From: Marinobacter sp. F4216
Lineage (GTDB): Bacteria > Pseudomonadota > Gammaproteobacteria > Pseudomonadales > Oleiphilaceae
Length of the DNA stretch: 64,000 nucleotides
Assembly (NCBI RefSeq): GCF_019931195.1
Contig: NZ_JAIOUO010000002.1
Span: 992,001-1,056,000 of the forward strand
Direction: 5' to 3'
Shown in pieces: positions 33,673-42,742 of the stretch. Position numbers and translations under genes: made by a program. The notes beneath the pieces are model-generated. The model saw only the letters and a program-made list of their open reading frames with translations, had not been told where the DNA came from and did not search any database. The stretch's first letter is position 1. Each line of letters opens with the position of its first letter.

Positions 33673-34656
33673 GTGACCCAGGACGGTAAAAAACGATTCA
33701 GACATCCCCAGGCAGGCGGACAGCGTGACCGTTCTGCTTGTCTTGTCTGGTTGCTTTTCCTACTCAGTGTCCTGCTACCGGCCCATTCCACGCTTGCTCA
33801 AACTGAGTCATCGCGGGTTGTGCACTTTGTCGGCTCGGGCAACCCCGCTCTCGATCAACATGTTCAGGAGCTTCTGCGGGCCCGGCTCGGCGAGTCTGTG
33901 GTGCTTCATCCCGTCACCGATTCCAGTATTTCCTCCCTGAACAATGCACCGGTTATTGCTGTTGGCCCCTCCGCATTCACCAGGGTTTGGCAGGATAACC
34001 GTAATGCGGCCATTCTGGCGTTGCTGGTCGAAAAAGATTTTCTTGATGACTTCAAGTCGTCCGGCCAGGTCTCCGGCGTGTATTTTGATGTCCCGTTACT
34101 TCGACAGGCGTTGACCGGAAAAGCGATTTTGCCCCATGCCAACACCGTATCCCTGCTGGCAACACCCGAATCGGTCGCGCTTTATGAGCCCGTTGCTGAT
34201 CAACTGATGGACTATGGCATGAAAGCCAGGTTCTTTATTGTATCCAGCGAAGAGGAGTTGATCCCCGCACTGGTGCGTGCGCTCAGTTATGGTGATTTCC
34301 TCCTGGCCACTCCCGACGAAGATATTTATAACCCGCGCACCATAAAGCACATCCTGCTGACCGCCTACCGCCGCAATCGAATTGTCATTGGGCCCAGTCA
34401 GGCTTATGTGAGAGCGGGTGCGCTGGCGTCCAGCTATGCCCCCTTCCCGACCATGGCGGATCTTGGGGCCCAGTTTTTGCAGACATTTTTTGAAACAGGA
34501 GCTTTCCCGGCTCCGGCATACCCGGAAACCTTTGCGGTCGAAGTCAACAACCAGGTCGCACGGTCACTCAATATTCCGGTTCCTGAAAATGAGTACATTC
34601 GTCAGTCCGTGAATGACGCCCTGAATGGCGAGGGAGGACGACAGAGTGAGCAGTAA
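33673..34656 (+). CDS. periplasmic substrate-binding protein (ABC TrpX-like fold), orphan
   Basis: A 327-residue secreted protein. After a basic leader there is a hydrophobic signal (LVWLLFLLSVLLPAHSTLAQ). The mature part has the two-lobe pattern of the TrpX/YtfQ-like ABC substrate-binding family (PF04392-type): FVGSGNPALDQHV, then PVIAVGPSAFTRVW and KARFFIVSSEEELIPALVRALSYG, with a C-terminal PTMADLGAQFLQ region. No permease or ATPase lies nearby, so it probably does not feed a transporter. Its stop overlaps the start of the hybrid kinase by 11 bases, which suggests it presents a ligand to that kinase. The start is GTG 33673 with AGGGA upstream. Confidence 0.75.
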   Translation: MTQDGKKRFRHPQAGGQRDRSACLVWLLFLLSVLLPAHSTLAQTESSRVVHFVGSGNPALDQHVQELLRARLGESVVLHPVTDSSISSLNNAPVIAVGPSAFTRVWQDNRNAAILALLVEKDFLDDFKSSGQVSGVYFDVPLLRQALTGKAILPHANTVSLLATPESVALYEPVADQLMDYGMKARFFIVSSEEELIPALVRALSYGDFLLATPDEDIYNPRTIKHILLTAYRRNRIVIGPSQAYVRAGALASSYAPFPTMADLGAQFLQTFFETGAFPAPAYPETFAVEVNNQVARSLNIPVPENEYIRQSVNDALNGEGGRQSEQ

Positions 34657-36592
34657 GACCAGATCGATGCCGGCACCTTTGGTACGCAAGCTTCTGATTC
34701 TTGGAGCTCTGCCGGCAACGGTGATGTTTTTTGTCCTGATTGTGTTTTTCACGACGGCGCGAATTGACGATGCTCGCCGGGAGCTGTCCACCAACGGCCA
34801 GTTACTGGCAGACAGCCTCTCCCCGGCCCTGGAATACGCGGTGGTGGCGGGAAATAATGAAGCACTGCAAAGCGTCCTCAGTGAATCCCTGCGTCACAGC
34901 TCGGCGACCTGGATTCGTGTGACCGACGTTGTGGGTGAGCAGCTCGGCTTTGCCTCCAATGGCACTCTGAATTCGCCTTTCGATTCAGATCAGTACCTGG
35001 TTTACGAGGCCGAAATTCTCCAGCAACCCCTGGAGCTGAATTCCGACGATACTCAGGTCTGGTTTGCGCCTGAGTACGGCTTTGGCGCTGGTGCCCTTCG
35101 CGTGGGAACGATCGAGGTTGGCGTAGATACAGCGGTATTCGATCACCGTCGCCAGGACATTCTCTGGACATCGATCGCCGTCGGTCTAGTCATCCTTCTG
35201 TTTACCTTGCTCATTGCCCATCACTATTTGAGTACCATTCTTTCGCCCATTCGCCAGCTGTCGGACCGGGTTGCCCGCTTGATTCAGGGCGACTACTCCG
35301 AGCAGCCTGTAAAGCGGGCTCCAAATTCGCGGGAAGTGGTGCAGATTGAAGAGCACATCAATGAACTGGCCGCCCAGCTTGGTGATTTACGACGCCTGCA
35401 CGAACAGAACCTGACGGCGGCTGAAGCAGCCCGGGATCGAGCGGATAGCGCCAATCAGGCAAAGTCTGAATTCCTGGCAACCATGAGCCACGAACTGCGT
35501 ACGCCACTTAATGGGGTACTGGGAATGATTGAGCTTATACAGGATGAATCTCTGACGGCCCGGCAGCAGGACTACCTGTCGACGGCAAGGCAATCCACCG
35601 AAGACTTGCTCACAGTCATTGGCGATATTCTGGATTACTCAAAGATTGATGGCGGGAGCGTCAAGCTTGATCACCAGGCGTTTGACCTGCCAAAGCTGAT
35701 CAGCAATTGCGTCTCAACTTTTCGTTTCGTCGCCGAGCAGCAGGGTCTCACGCTGAATCTGAGTTTCAACGGTGACTGGCCACCTCATGCCATGGTCATG
35801 GGTGATGCGCCACGATTGCGACAAGCTCTGGCAGGGCTGGTGGATAATGCCATCAAATTTACCGCTGATGGCTTCATCAATATTCAGGCAAACTGTTTCG
35901 TTAATGAACCAAGCAACATGATCTTCAGTTGTTCGGTGACGGATTCAGGAACTGGCATACCCAGTGATCAGCTGACGAATATTTTCAATTCCTTCGAGCA
36001 ACTGGATTATGGCAATACCCGCAAACACGCCGGTACCGGGCTCGGTCTGTCGATTACCCAACGACTGGTTGAGTTAATGGGAGGGCACATACAGGTCGAT
36101 ACGAATATCGGCGAGGGTTCATCGTTCCGTTTCGAGCTGCCATTTGAACTGGCGTCACCTGTAAAGCCACAACCCGTGCGGCCTACAACAACCCCGAACG
36201 GGCAACTTATTCATGCTCTGGTCGTCGAGGATAACCCGGTAAACCAGAAAGTGGCTTGCGCTATGCTGAGGCGTCTAGGGTTCGAAACCGACGCCGCGAA
36301 CAACGGCAATGAAGCCCTGGAAAAGATTCGGCGGAATCACACTGGCTACGACGTCATTCTGATGGATTGCCATATGCCGGTGATGGACGGTTACGAAACG
36401 ACCCGGCAAATACGAAGCTGGGAGAAAGACGTGGGGCAACACGGTGTTCCTATCGTCGCCTTGACCGCGGATGTGCTGCCAGAAACGCGGGACAACTGTC
36501 TGAAGAGCGGAATGAACGATTACCTGGCCAAGCCGGTAAAGCGTGAACGACTGGAAAAAGTTCTCAGCCAGTGGTTCGAGCTCGAAGCCTGA
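34646..36592 (+). CDS. hybrid sensor histidine kinase with C-terminal receiver
   Basis: A 648-residue membrane hybrid kinase. Two membrane helices (about residues 15-37 and 168-192) flank a periplasmic sensor of about 130 residues; a HAMP linker follows (SPIRQLSDRVARLIQGDY). HisKA carries SHELRTPLNG with the phospho-histidine; HATPase has DNAIKF, DSGTGIP and GTGLGL. The receiver has the aspartate in MDCHMPVMDG and lysine in AKPVK. There is no Hpt or DNA-binding output, so phosphate must pass to a partner outside this window. GTG 34646 with GGGAGG nine bases upstream is preferred to earlier codons. The gene is coupled to the binding-protein gene. Confidence 0.9.
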   Translation: MSSKTRSMPAPLVRKLLILGALPATVMFFVLIVFFTTARIDDARRELSTNGQLLADSLSPALEYAVVAGNNEALQSVLSESLRHSSATWIRVTDVVGEQLGFASNGTLNSPFDSDQYLVYEAEILQQPLELNSDDTQVWFAPEYGFGAGALRVGTIEVGVDTAVFDHRRQDILWTSIAVGLVILLFTLLIAHHYLSTILSPIRQLSDRVARLIQGDYSEQPVKRAPNSREVVQIEEHINELAAQLGDLRRLHEQNLTAAEAARDRADSANQAKSEFLATMSHELRTPLNGVLGMIELIQDESLTARQQDYLSTARQSTEDLLTVIGDILDYSKIDGGSVKLDHQAFDLPKLISNCVSTFRFVAEQQGLTLNLSFNGDWPPHAMVMGDAPRLRQALAGLVDNAIKFTADGFINIQANCFVNEPSNMIFSCSVTDSGTGIPSDQLTNIFNSFEQLDYGNTRKHAGTGLGLSITQRLVELMGGHIQVDTNIGEGSSFRFELPFELASPVKPQPVRPTTTPNGQLIHALVVEDNPVNQKVACAMLRRLGFETDAANNGNEALEKIRRNHTGYDVILMDCHMPVMDGYETTRQIRSWEKDVGQHGVPIVALTADVLPETRDNCLKSGMNDYLAKPVKRERLEKVLSQWFELEA

Positions 36593-36627
36593 GAACCACT
36601 GGCGACTCGGGTTTCGCTCAACGGCCG

Positions 36628-37989
36628 TCAGGCGACCGGCTCACGCATGGTGACAAACTCTTCCGCCGAGGTGGGATGAATACCCAGGGTTGCGTCGAAC
36701 TGCGCTTTCGTTGCGCCCGCTTTGATGGCCACCGCCATACCCTGGATGATCTCCCCGGCATCCGGTCCTACCATGTGCGCTCCCAGCACGCGGTCCGTGT
36801 CAGCATCGACAACCAACTTCATCAGGCAGCGCTCATTCCGTCCGCTCAAGGTGTGCCGCATGGGGCGAAATTCGGAGCGGAAAATGCTCAGGGTATGTCC
36901 AGCGTCTTTTGCCTCGGCCTCGTTCAGGCCCACCGTGCCGATGTTGGGGTGGCAGAACACGGCCGTTGGAATGGCGGAATAGTCCATTTCCCCCTGACCG
37001 TCACCAAACAGGCGGCGGGATAGCACCATCCCCTGGCCCAGCGCAACAGGCGTTAGCTGGGGCGTTCCAATCACATCCCCAAGGGCGGTAATGCCCGGAA
37101 CCGAAGTTTCAAAATGATCATTGACGGCAATGTTGCCAGCGTCATCAAACTGAACACCCAGCTCGGCAAGACCCAGGCCTTCCGTTAACGCCCTGCGGCC
37201 TGTGGCGGCCATGACCAGACCGGTTTCCAGACTGTTACCGTCACTGAGGTTCACCCGGTAGTGGGTGCCCGAAGTCTCAACCGAGTCGATCGTGACACCA
37301 AACCGCAGGTTAATGCCCTTCTTGGACATTTCCTGGTGTACGAACCGACGAATATCGTCGTCGAATCCACGCAGGAACAGTTCACCGCGATAAATCAACG
37401 TCGTTTCCACCCCCAGCCCGGCAAGGATGCCGGCGAACTCTACCGCAATGTAGCCACCGCCCCAAACGACCGCGTGTTTCGGCAGCTGGGGCAGATAGAA
37501 CATGTCGTTGGACGTAAGGATGCAGTCTTTTCCCGGAATCTCGGGAATCACCGGCCAGCTCCCGGTTGCGATCGTAATGTATTTCGCTGTATAGGTCTGG
37601 TCGCCAACGACAACGGTATTCGCACTTGTCAGTCTGGCCGTCCCCTCAATAATGGACACACCCGCATTCGTGAGCATCCGCCCATAAATGCCGTTCAGCC
37701 GTTCGATCTCGGTATTCTTGTTGGCGACGAGCGTTGGCCAGTCAAACTCAACATTCTCCATGGGGATGCGCCAACCATAACCGGCGGCATCCTCCATTTC
37801 GTCGTGGACGTGGGAACCGTAGACGAACAGCTTTTTGGGTACACATCCCACATTGACGCACGTGCCACCAAGGTACCGGGACTCGACAACGGCCACTCGC
37901 GCGCCACGCTGAGCTGACATGCGCGCAAGCCGAACGCCTCCGGATCCGGCTCCGATAACAATGAGGTCAAACTGCTGATTGTCAGACAC
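36628..37989 (-). CDS. gor: glutathione-disulfide reductase
   Basis: Reduces glutathione disulfide with NADPH. A 453-residue class I pyridine-nucleotide disulfide oxidoreductase. FAD site GAGSGG (residues 13-18), redox pair in GGTCVNVGCVPKK, and the dimer-interface HPTSAEEF containing the active-site histidine-glutamate at the C-terminus; together with the absence of lipoyl-dehydrogenase features these favour Gor. VWGGGYIAVEFAG is the NADPH fold. The start is GTG 37989 with GGGAGAAGTC upstream. The GNAT gene ends 33 bases upstream, so the two may be co-transcribed. Confidence 0.94.
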   Translation of the reverse strand: MSDNQQFDLIVIGAGSGGVRLARMSAQRGARVAVVESRYLGGTCVNVGCVPKKLFVYGSHVHDEMEDAAGYGWRIPMENVEFDWPTLVANKNTEIERLNGIYGRMLTNAGVSIIEGTARLTSANTVVVGDQTYTAKYITIATGSWPVIPEIPGKDCILTSNDMFYLPQLPKHAVVWGGGYIAVEFAGILAGLGVETTLIYRGELFLRGFDDDIRRFVHQEMSKKGINLRFGVTIDSVETSGTHYRVNLSDGNSLETGLVMAATGRRALTEGLGLAELGVQFDDAGNIAVNDHFETSVPGITALGDVIGTPQLTPVALGQGMVLSRRLFGDGQGEMDYSAIPTAVFCHPNIGTVGLNEAEAKDAGHTLSIFRSEFRPMRHTLSGRNERCLMKLVVDADTDRVLGAHMVGPDAGEIIQGMAVAIKAGATKAQFDATLGIHPTSAEEFVTMREPVA

Positions 37990-38022
37990 GACTTCTCCCG
38001 TACTGGTTGCTGTTAGTCAAAG

Positions 38023-38691
38023 TTATTGCTGGGCCGTCGCATCCTTCACTACCGGATGCACTTCCCGAAACAGGACGTGATCCTCGAAACTCCCCAGCTG
38101 TATCTTGCCCAGACTCCGGAAGCCTTCCGATTCATAGAATGGCAGATACCGGCTATTCCCCGTATCGAGAACCAATCCACTGCCACGAGGGTTCTCGGCG
38201 CAGAGCTTTTCGACCGCTTTAAGCAGGAGCCGGCCGTAGCCACGGTTCTGGTACTTGGGATTGACTCCCATCAGGGGAAGTTGGTGAGCGAGGGGTTGTG
38301 GCAGCATTTCCCGAATTTTTTCATGGTAATCCAGATAACGGCGAGTGGCCTTAAAACCGGCGGTCAGTACCATGCGAATGCGCCAGCTTAACTGATCGGT
38401 CAGGTTCATGCGAAGTTCGGGATCGCCGATAAAAGCCACCGCCACCAGAACATCGTCGACCATCACACCAACGGCTTCCTGATCAAGGCTGAAGTAGAGG
38501 TCGATCAGTTCGCGAATGGTTGCCCTCACCCGCTGTTCGTATCCGGGGCGTCGATGATTGAAAAGGTACTGAAACGTGGGCTCATCCCGATAGGCGTGAA
38601 AGAGAATGGAGCGAGCCTCGTTGGAGGCGGTCACATCCAGCCGAACAACGGCAGGCTCTGTTGTGGGAGTGTCTGCTCTGTTCTTGCGCAT
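38023..38691 (-). CDS. GNAT-family N-acetyltransferase
   Basis: A 222-residue acetyltransferase. The acetyl-CoA site motif A is LMGVNPKYQNRGYGRLLLKAVE, followed by VLDTGNSRYLPFYESEGF, both standard for GNAT proteins. The N-terminal half has conserved RSILFHAYRDEPTFQYLF as in uncharacterised bacterial GNATs with a YkwB-like architecture. The substrate is unknown. AAGGA eight bases before ATG 38691 gives the start; the frame is open 13 codons further but without such a site. It lies between gor and the end of the gsp operon. Confidence 0.88.
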   Translation of the reverse strand: MRKNRADTPTTEPAVVRLDVTASNEARSILFHAYRDEPTFQYLFNHRRPGYEQRVRATIRELIDLYFSLDQEAVGVMVDDVLVAVAFIGDPELRMNLTDQLSWRIRMVLTAGFKATRRYLDYHEKIREMLPQPLAHQLPLMGVNPKYQNRGYGRLLLKAVEKLCAENPRGSGLVLDTGNSRYLPFYESEGFRSLGKIQLGSFEDHVLFREVHPVVKDATAQQ

Positions 38692-38740
38692 TGGATTATC
38701 CTTTTCTCGGCTACAGCGATGCCCCTTCAATCGATCAGCA

Positions 38741-39268
38741 TCAGATGGTTAACGTCAGTCGAACCGATACCCGCCCAGGTTCCCGGGACCGGTCCATGGC
38801 TGCCTGATCCACTATAACGCCATGGCCACTATTCAGTCGCTCAAGCCAGGCTGCCACTTCCGCAAACGCGGCATCTTCAAGCCAGACCCGAATGGCGTTC
38901 TGGCCACTGGGTTCAAAGCGCTGCAACGACAGTCCGGCCTCCCGGGCGGACCTTGTAACGAGCGCCATCAAGGCGCGACCATCGGCAACGGCGACCGCTG
39001 CTTCCCCGGTGTCGCCGTCAGCTCCTCCAAGACGCATAATGGTGGCTTCGTTGGCCTCCATCCAGGCGAGAAGGTCGGCGGAATTCTCGTGATCGGCGAC
39101 CGCCCGATCGTGGAAGTCTGACACCGGACGCCAGACCATGAAATACAACAACCCCAGCAGAATGGCGATCGCCATAACCGTCAGTGCCTGCTGGTCCCGG
39201 CGAGGCAGCTGATCATACTGGGCAATGAGCTTGCCTACGGCCGGCTGTTCTTTCAGTTTTTTAAACAT
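38741..39268 (-). CDS. gspM: type II secretion inner-membrane protein GspM
   Basis: A 175-residue bitopic protein of the secretion platform. A short cytoplasmic tail and one membrane helix (LTVMAIAILLGLLYFMVW, about residues 29-46) are followed by a periplasmic ferredoxin-like domain (LVTRSAREAGLSLQRFEPSG). It partners GspL. The gene starts at ATG 39268 with GGGAGG seven bases upstream and lies three bases after gspL. It is the last gene of the operon; gspN does not follow. Confidence 0.9.
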   Translation of the reverse strand: MFKKLKEQPAVGKLIAQYDQLPRRDQQALTVMAIAILLGLLYFMVWRPVSDFHDRAVADHENSADLLAWMEANEATIMRLGGADGDTGEAAVAVADGRALMALVTRSAREAGLSLQRFEPSGQNAIRVWLEDAAFAEVAAWLERLNSGHGVIVDQAAMDRSREPGRVSVRLTLTI

Positions 39269-39271
39269 GGG

Positions 39272-40576
39272 TTAACCTCCCGAAACCGTGAGCCGACCGC
39301 GAGCGCCATCGGATTCGTTCACAACAGATCCAATCTGCGCTTCCAGGCCCTGGTTGGACAGGCCATTTCGCAGTGCGCTCAGCCGGTCATAGCTGTCCGC
39401 CCTGACGTCGACGATCAGTTCGCCTCGGGAGCGACTGAAGTTCACCGAATTGAATTGAACGGAATTGGTGCCCGGCAATTCGGAGTATTCCTGGCCGGTG
39501 TATTTCATCAGCGTGATGAAATCGAGCTCTGGCCCCTCGGCACCGGCGGTTCTTAACTGGCCAGCTATAACTCGGCGAACGTTACCTGAATGGGTTCGCC
39601 GATCCCCGGGGAAAGCCTCGCGGTAGATGCCCATCGCCTGCTCTTTGAGTTTGTCCGCTTCCTGCTCATGATAGATACCCATGCCTACTTCCATGGCGAC
39701 CTGTATACCAAACCAAACGGCAGCAACCGCAATCAAAGGCTTCCAGGGCTTGAAGGCACTGGATTTTCCGGACGACGGGCTGAAGCTGCCCTGGCACAGA
39801 TTGATAGGGTGCGAGAGGTGATGGTGGAGACTGTGCGCCAGCAGTTCGAGCGGCGTTACTTCGAGGGTTTCCTGACGGACCGCAATGCGGCCTTCTGCTT
39901 TGAGTTCGCCTATCACCGCTTGCTGGAAACTGAAGTCATCTTCACTTCCATAGAGCGCCACCGGCACTTCCGCGACCACGTCTTCCGTGGGCGGAAGAGC
40001 CAGTGTCTTGGCGAAAATGGCCAGGTTGGACGACTGTATGCTGAACCACTCTTCCCGCTCATTCATCAGAAGCGCGGTTTCGCCATCCAGACAAATAGAC
40101 CAGCCACCCTCCGTCACAGGGAGCAAAGAGGCATCGGGATAAATCGCGTCCAGCCTTGAATGATCCCACCCGGTGAACAGCGCCACCCACTGATCCATAC
40201 GTTCTTCATCAATCGCCGCGACGCGATACCCTGCCTCGCTCCGCCTGCCGAGCGCCAGGTGCACCGAGTCGATGTCCTGCGCAATCTGCTCTTCGACTGC
40301 AAACGGGAGAGCCTGATGGATGAAGCGGCTCTGCTTGGCGGGAATGTCCGCCACGCAGAACAAGGCTTCCTCACCGGGTAGCAGGCCCACCAGCAGAACA
40401 TTGTCGAGGGCATTCTGGGCAAGTGTGTGCTCAATGGTTTCGCGGGTATCAGCGGTTCCCCGAGCCTGAGTATCGCCACTGGCATCCAGCAATGCCCAAC
40501 TGAACAGCTGGGCCTCAGGGTTCTGTCTCAGGTCCGCCAGGGGAGCGACGGGCCGCACATAAAGGCGATAAGACAT
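39272..40576 (-). CDS. gspL: type II secretion platform protein GspL
   Basis: A 434-residue inner-membrane protein that binds the GspE ATPase through its cytoplasmic actin-like domain (residues about 1-270) and continues via one membrane helix (KPLIAVAAVWFGIQVAMEVG) to a periplasmic ferredoxin-like domain. LLPGEEALFCVADIPAKQSRFIHQALPFAVEEQIA is characteristic of GspL. It is translationally close to gspK (two bases between) and gspM (three bases). AAGGATAATC precedes ATG 40576. Confidence 0.92.
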   Translation of the reverse strand: MSYRLYVRPVAPLADLRQNPEAQLFSWALLDASGDTQARGTADTRETIEHTLAQNALDNVLLVGLLPGEEALFCVADIPAKQSRFIHQALPFAVEEQIAQDIDSVHLALGRRSEAGYRVAAIDEERMDQWVALFTGWDHSRLDAIYPDASLLPVTEGGWSICLDGETALLMNEREEWFSIQSSNLAIFAKTLALPPTEDVVAEVPVALYGSEDDFSFQQAVIGELKAEGRIAVRQETLEVTPLELLAHSLHHHLSHPINLCQGSFSPSSGKSSAFKPWKPLIAVAAVWFGIQVAMEVGMGIYHEQEADKLKEQAMGIYREAFPGDRRTHSGNVRRVIAGQLRTAGAEGPELDFITLMKYTGQEYSELPGTNSVQFNSVNFSRSRGELIVDVRADSYDRLSALRNGLSNQGLEAQIGSVVNESDGARGRLTVSGG

Positions 40577-40578
40577 GA

Positions 40579-41595
40579 TTATCCTTCTGAAAAATTCACG
40601 GGATCTTTGAAATCGTCATCCTTGATCTTCCTGCCGAAGTCACGGGAAACCGTCTGCATCTCCCCTTCGCCATTTCTATAAATGGTACTGTGCAAATAAA
40701 CAATACGGTTATCGTATGTAATACGCGCGGCAACCTCAAAAAAATGAGTGCGGACTGAGAGACCTTGTCGGTTGAGACCGAGGCCCGCAAACGGATTCAG
40801 GGCAAGGAATTCCTGAAGGTCGTCAAAACCTTGGTTTTCTTCCAGCGCCTCTTCTATATCTGCTATATGACCTGGGGTCAGGTCTTCATGGAGTGACTGC
40901 AACACTTCCGGAGACGCAAAATTAACGTTGATTCCCAATCCGGTTACCGGCAGCGCGGTAACATGTTCCCGGAGAGCAGCAACATCCTCCGGCTCCACAC
41001 CCTCGATCAGCAGGAGTTCTGATACGTTGGCAAAGGGTTGATTTCCGGTCCGATATCCGGGCTCCTGTGATAGATACTGTCCATCCTCTGCCCCATACCC
41101 GCCTTCAAGAATTACGGGCTGGTCGTTGCTGTCTATCCAGTCGATTAACTTCGCCACTTCAATCGAATCTATATCCAGTGCAATGAGCAGACGCTCCAAT
41201 CGCTGTTGCGTGAGAACGTCAACTTCCCCATTCTCGTTTACCAGATCATTCAGGTTGATGCGCCCACCCAAATCGTCAATCTGCGCCTGGGCAACCCCCA
41301 GCCCGTCATCGAGGGGAAGGATGGCCGAGTTCCCCGCCCAATCCTCAAACGGGGTGTCGACCAGACTGCTGTCTTCCTGATCGTTCTCATGGTCGGTAAA
41401 TAACTGAACCCGGGCATAGGCCTCAGCACCGAGGGCGATACTGGTTCCTTGCTGTTGTGACAAAAAGTGCCCGGCTTTGAAAACCCGAATCGTCTGCTGT
41501 TTTGTCATTCCGGTCGCAAGCATCACGACAAGCGCCATGGCAAGCAGCACCATGATCAACGCAATACCTTTCTGGCGAAACAACGGTACGCTCAT
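40579..41595 (-). CDS. gspK: type II secretion minor pseudopilin GspK
   Basis: A 338-residue large minor pseudopilin that caps the pseudopilus tip with GspI and GspJ. The prepilin leader ends QKG followed by IALIMVLLAMALV; as is usual for GspK, glutamate-5 of the mature protein is absent. The alpha domain includes LNDLVNENGEVD and the calcium-binding region, and FANVSELLLIEGV is a family block. Its start overlaps the gspJ stop by one base. Confidence 0.93.
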   Translation of the reverse strand: MSVPLFRQKGIALIMVLLAMALVVMLATGMTKQQTIRVFKAGHFLSQQQGTSIALGAEAYARVQLFTDHENDQEDSSLVDTPFEDWAGNSAILPLDDGLGVAQAQIDDLGGRINLNDLVNENGEVDVLTQQRLERLLIALDIDSIEVAKLIDWIDSNDQPVILEGGYGAEDGQYLSQEPGYRTGNQPFANVSELLLIEGVEPEDVAALREHVTALPVTGLGINVNFASPEVLQSLHEDLTPGHIADIEEALEENQGFDDLQEFLALNPFAGLGLNRQGLSVRTHFFEVAARITYDNRIVYLHSTIYRNGEGEMQTVSRDFGRKIKDDDFKDPVNFSEG

Positions 41596-42368
41596 TACCC
41601 GGCTCCACCTGGCTGCTCCGTGCCCTCAGGAGCACCTTCCTCTGGCTCCGGCGTTTCTTCATCCGCCTGCTCCGCCGCCTGATTGGTCTGGTTCAGCATG
41701 GCCTGAGCAGCTTCCGGCTCAAAGTCGGGCAGCACAAAGGTGCGAACGAGTTTGCCAAATCTTTCGTGTTCAAGAGTAATCTCTACGCCTGCCGGCAGCG
41801 GAACATCGGGCCGTGCCATTGGATTAAGGTTCGCGAGTACCTGGTCAGGTGGCCAGGCAGATTGCCAGGCGTTTTCGTCTCCGAGGAAGCGGATGTCAAA
41901 CGCGAGCACGTCTTCCAAGAGTAGTATTTCTGTGCTGTTATCTTCGTAGCCTTGATCTACAAGCGGCCAGAAGCGGCGCCGGAGTTCGTCGCCGGTGAAC
42001 TCCCAGGCGACCCGTTGCAGCGTACTTCGGGTTGTTCCTGTGTCAATGGGAGGGATGCGCCAACCCTGGCGCGTCAAAATCAGAGCGAAGTCGTCTTCAC
42101 GGCTCGTGAGCGAGAACTGGAAATCACCGTAGATGTCTCTCGCCGGCCGGTTCACTGCCTGCGTCAGGTCCCTTTCGAGCATCAGCATGGCCCGCTGGAG
42201 GTCGTCAAAACTTTCAGCGAGCACGTCGACTCGTTCTCTGGATGTCATGATGCCACTTAAAATCTGCCAGACGCCAAGCCCGATCACGGAAGTGATGGTC
42301 ACGGCAATCAGAACTTCCATCAGGGTAAAGCCAAGCTGATGCGAGCCGGTACGGAAGGAGGAACTCAT
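41595..42368 (-). CDS. gspJ: type II secretion minor pseudopilin GspJ
   Basis: A 257-residue minor pseudopilin. The leader ends with G before FTLMEVLIAVTI (cleavage by the prepilin peptidase expected between G and F). The mature body has MLMLERDLTQAVNRPARD, a GspJ block. The C-terminus has an unusual acidic, Pro/Glu-rich tail of about 35 residues (PEPEEGAPEG-like) beyond the usual fold. One-base overlaps link it to gspI and gspK. Confidence 0.9.
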   Translation of the reverse strand: MSSSFRTGSHQLGFTLMEVLIAVTITSVIGLGVWQILSGIMTSRERVDVLAESFDDLQRAMLMLERDLTQAVNRPARDIYGDFQFSLTSREDDFALILTRQGWRIPPIDTGTTRSTLQRVAWEFTGDELRRRFWPLVDQGYEDNSTEILLLEDVLAFDIRFLGDENAWQSAWPPDQVLANLNPMARPDVPLPAGVEITLEHERFGKLVRTFVLPDFEPEAAQAMLNQTNQAAEQADEETPEPEEGAPEGTEQPGGAG

Positions 42369-42742
42369 CAGTATCCTCCCAGGAATGCAGACAAAGTGTG
42401 TACCTGCCTCGGCTTTTCGCCGGCCCCGCGGTAGAGTTCGACATCAACCTCGACGCGGAGAAAGTAGGGATTTCCTGTGCCGATCACTTTCGTCGTGACT
42501 CGCCAGCGATGGGGACCATAATCCAGATCTTGTGAATTCTCAGAAACGCCGGGAAGCTCTTCCTGGAGGCGCAACTGATTGATACGGTTGTCAGCAAGCC
42601 ATGCGGCCAGGGTTTTATCCCTCACCCGTTCATAACTACTGATGTATTGGCTGCCTACGTCGGCGGCTGCGGTCGCAATCAGGGCAAATACCAGCAGGGC
42701 CACGAGAACTTCGATAAGCGTGAAACCGGCCTCTCGCTTCAC
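42368..42742 (-). CDS. gspI: type II secretion minor pseudopilin GspI
   Basis: A 124-residue minor pseudopilin with a very short leader (MKREAG) before FTLIEVLVALLVFAL, the N-terminal pilin helix with glutamate-5. LAAWLADNRINQLRL is the family block following the helix. It starts the tip complex with GspJ and GspK. Its start codon overlaps the gspH stop by four bases. Confidence 0.92.
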   Translation of the reverse strand: MKREAGFTLIEVLVALLVFALIATAAADVGSQYISSYERVRDKTLAAWLADNRINQLRLQEELPGVSENSQDLDYGPHRWRVTTKVIGTGNPYFLRVEVDVELYRGAGEKPRQVHTLSAFLGGY

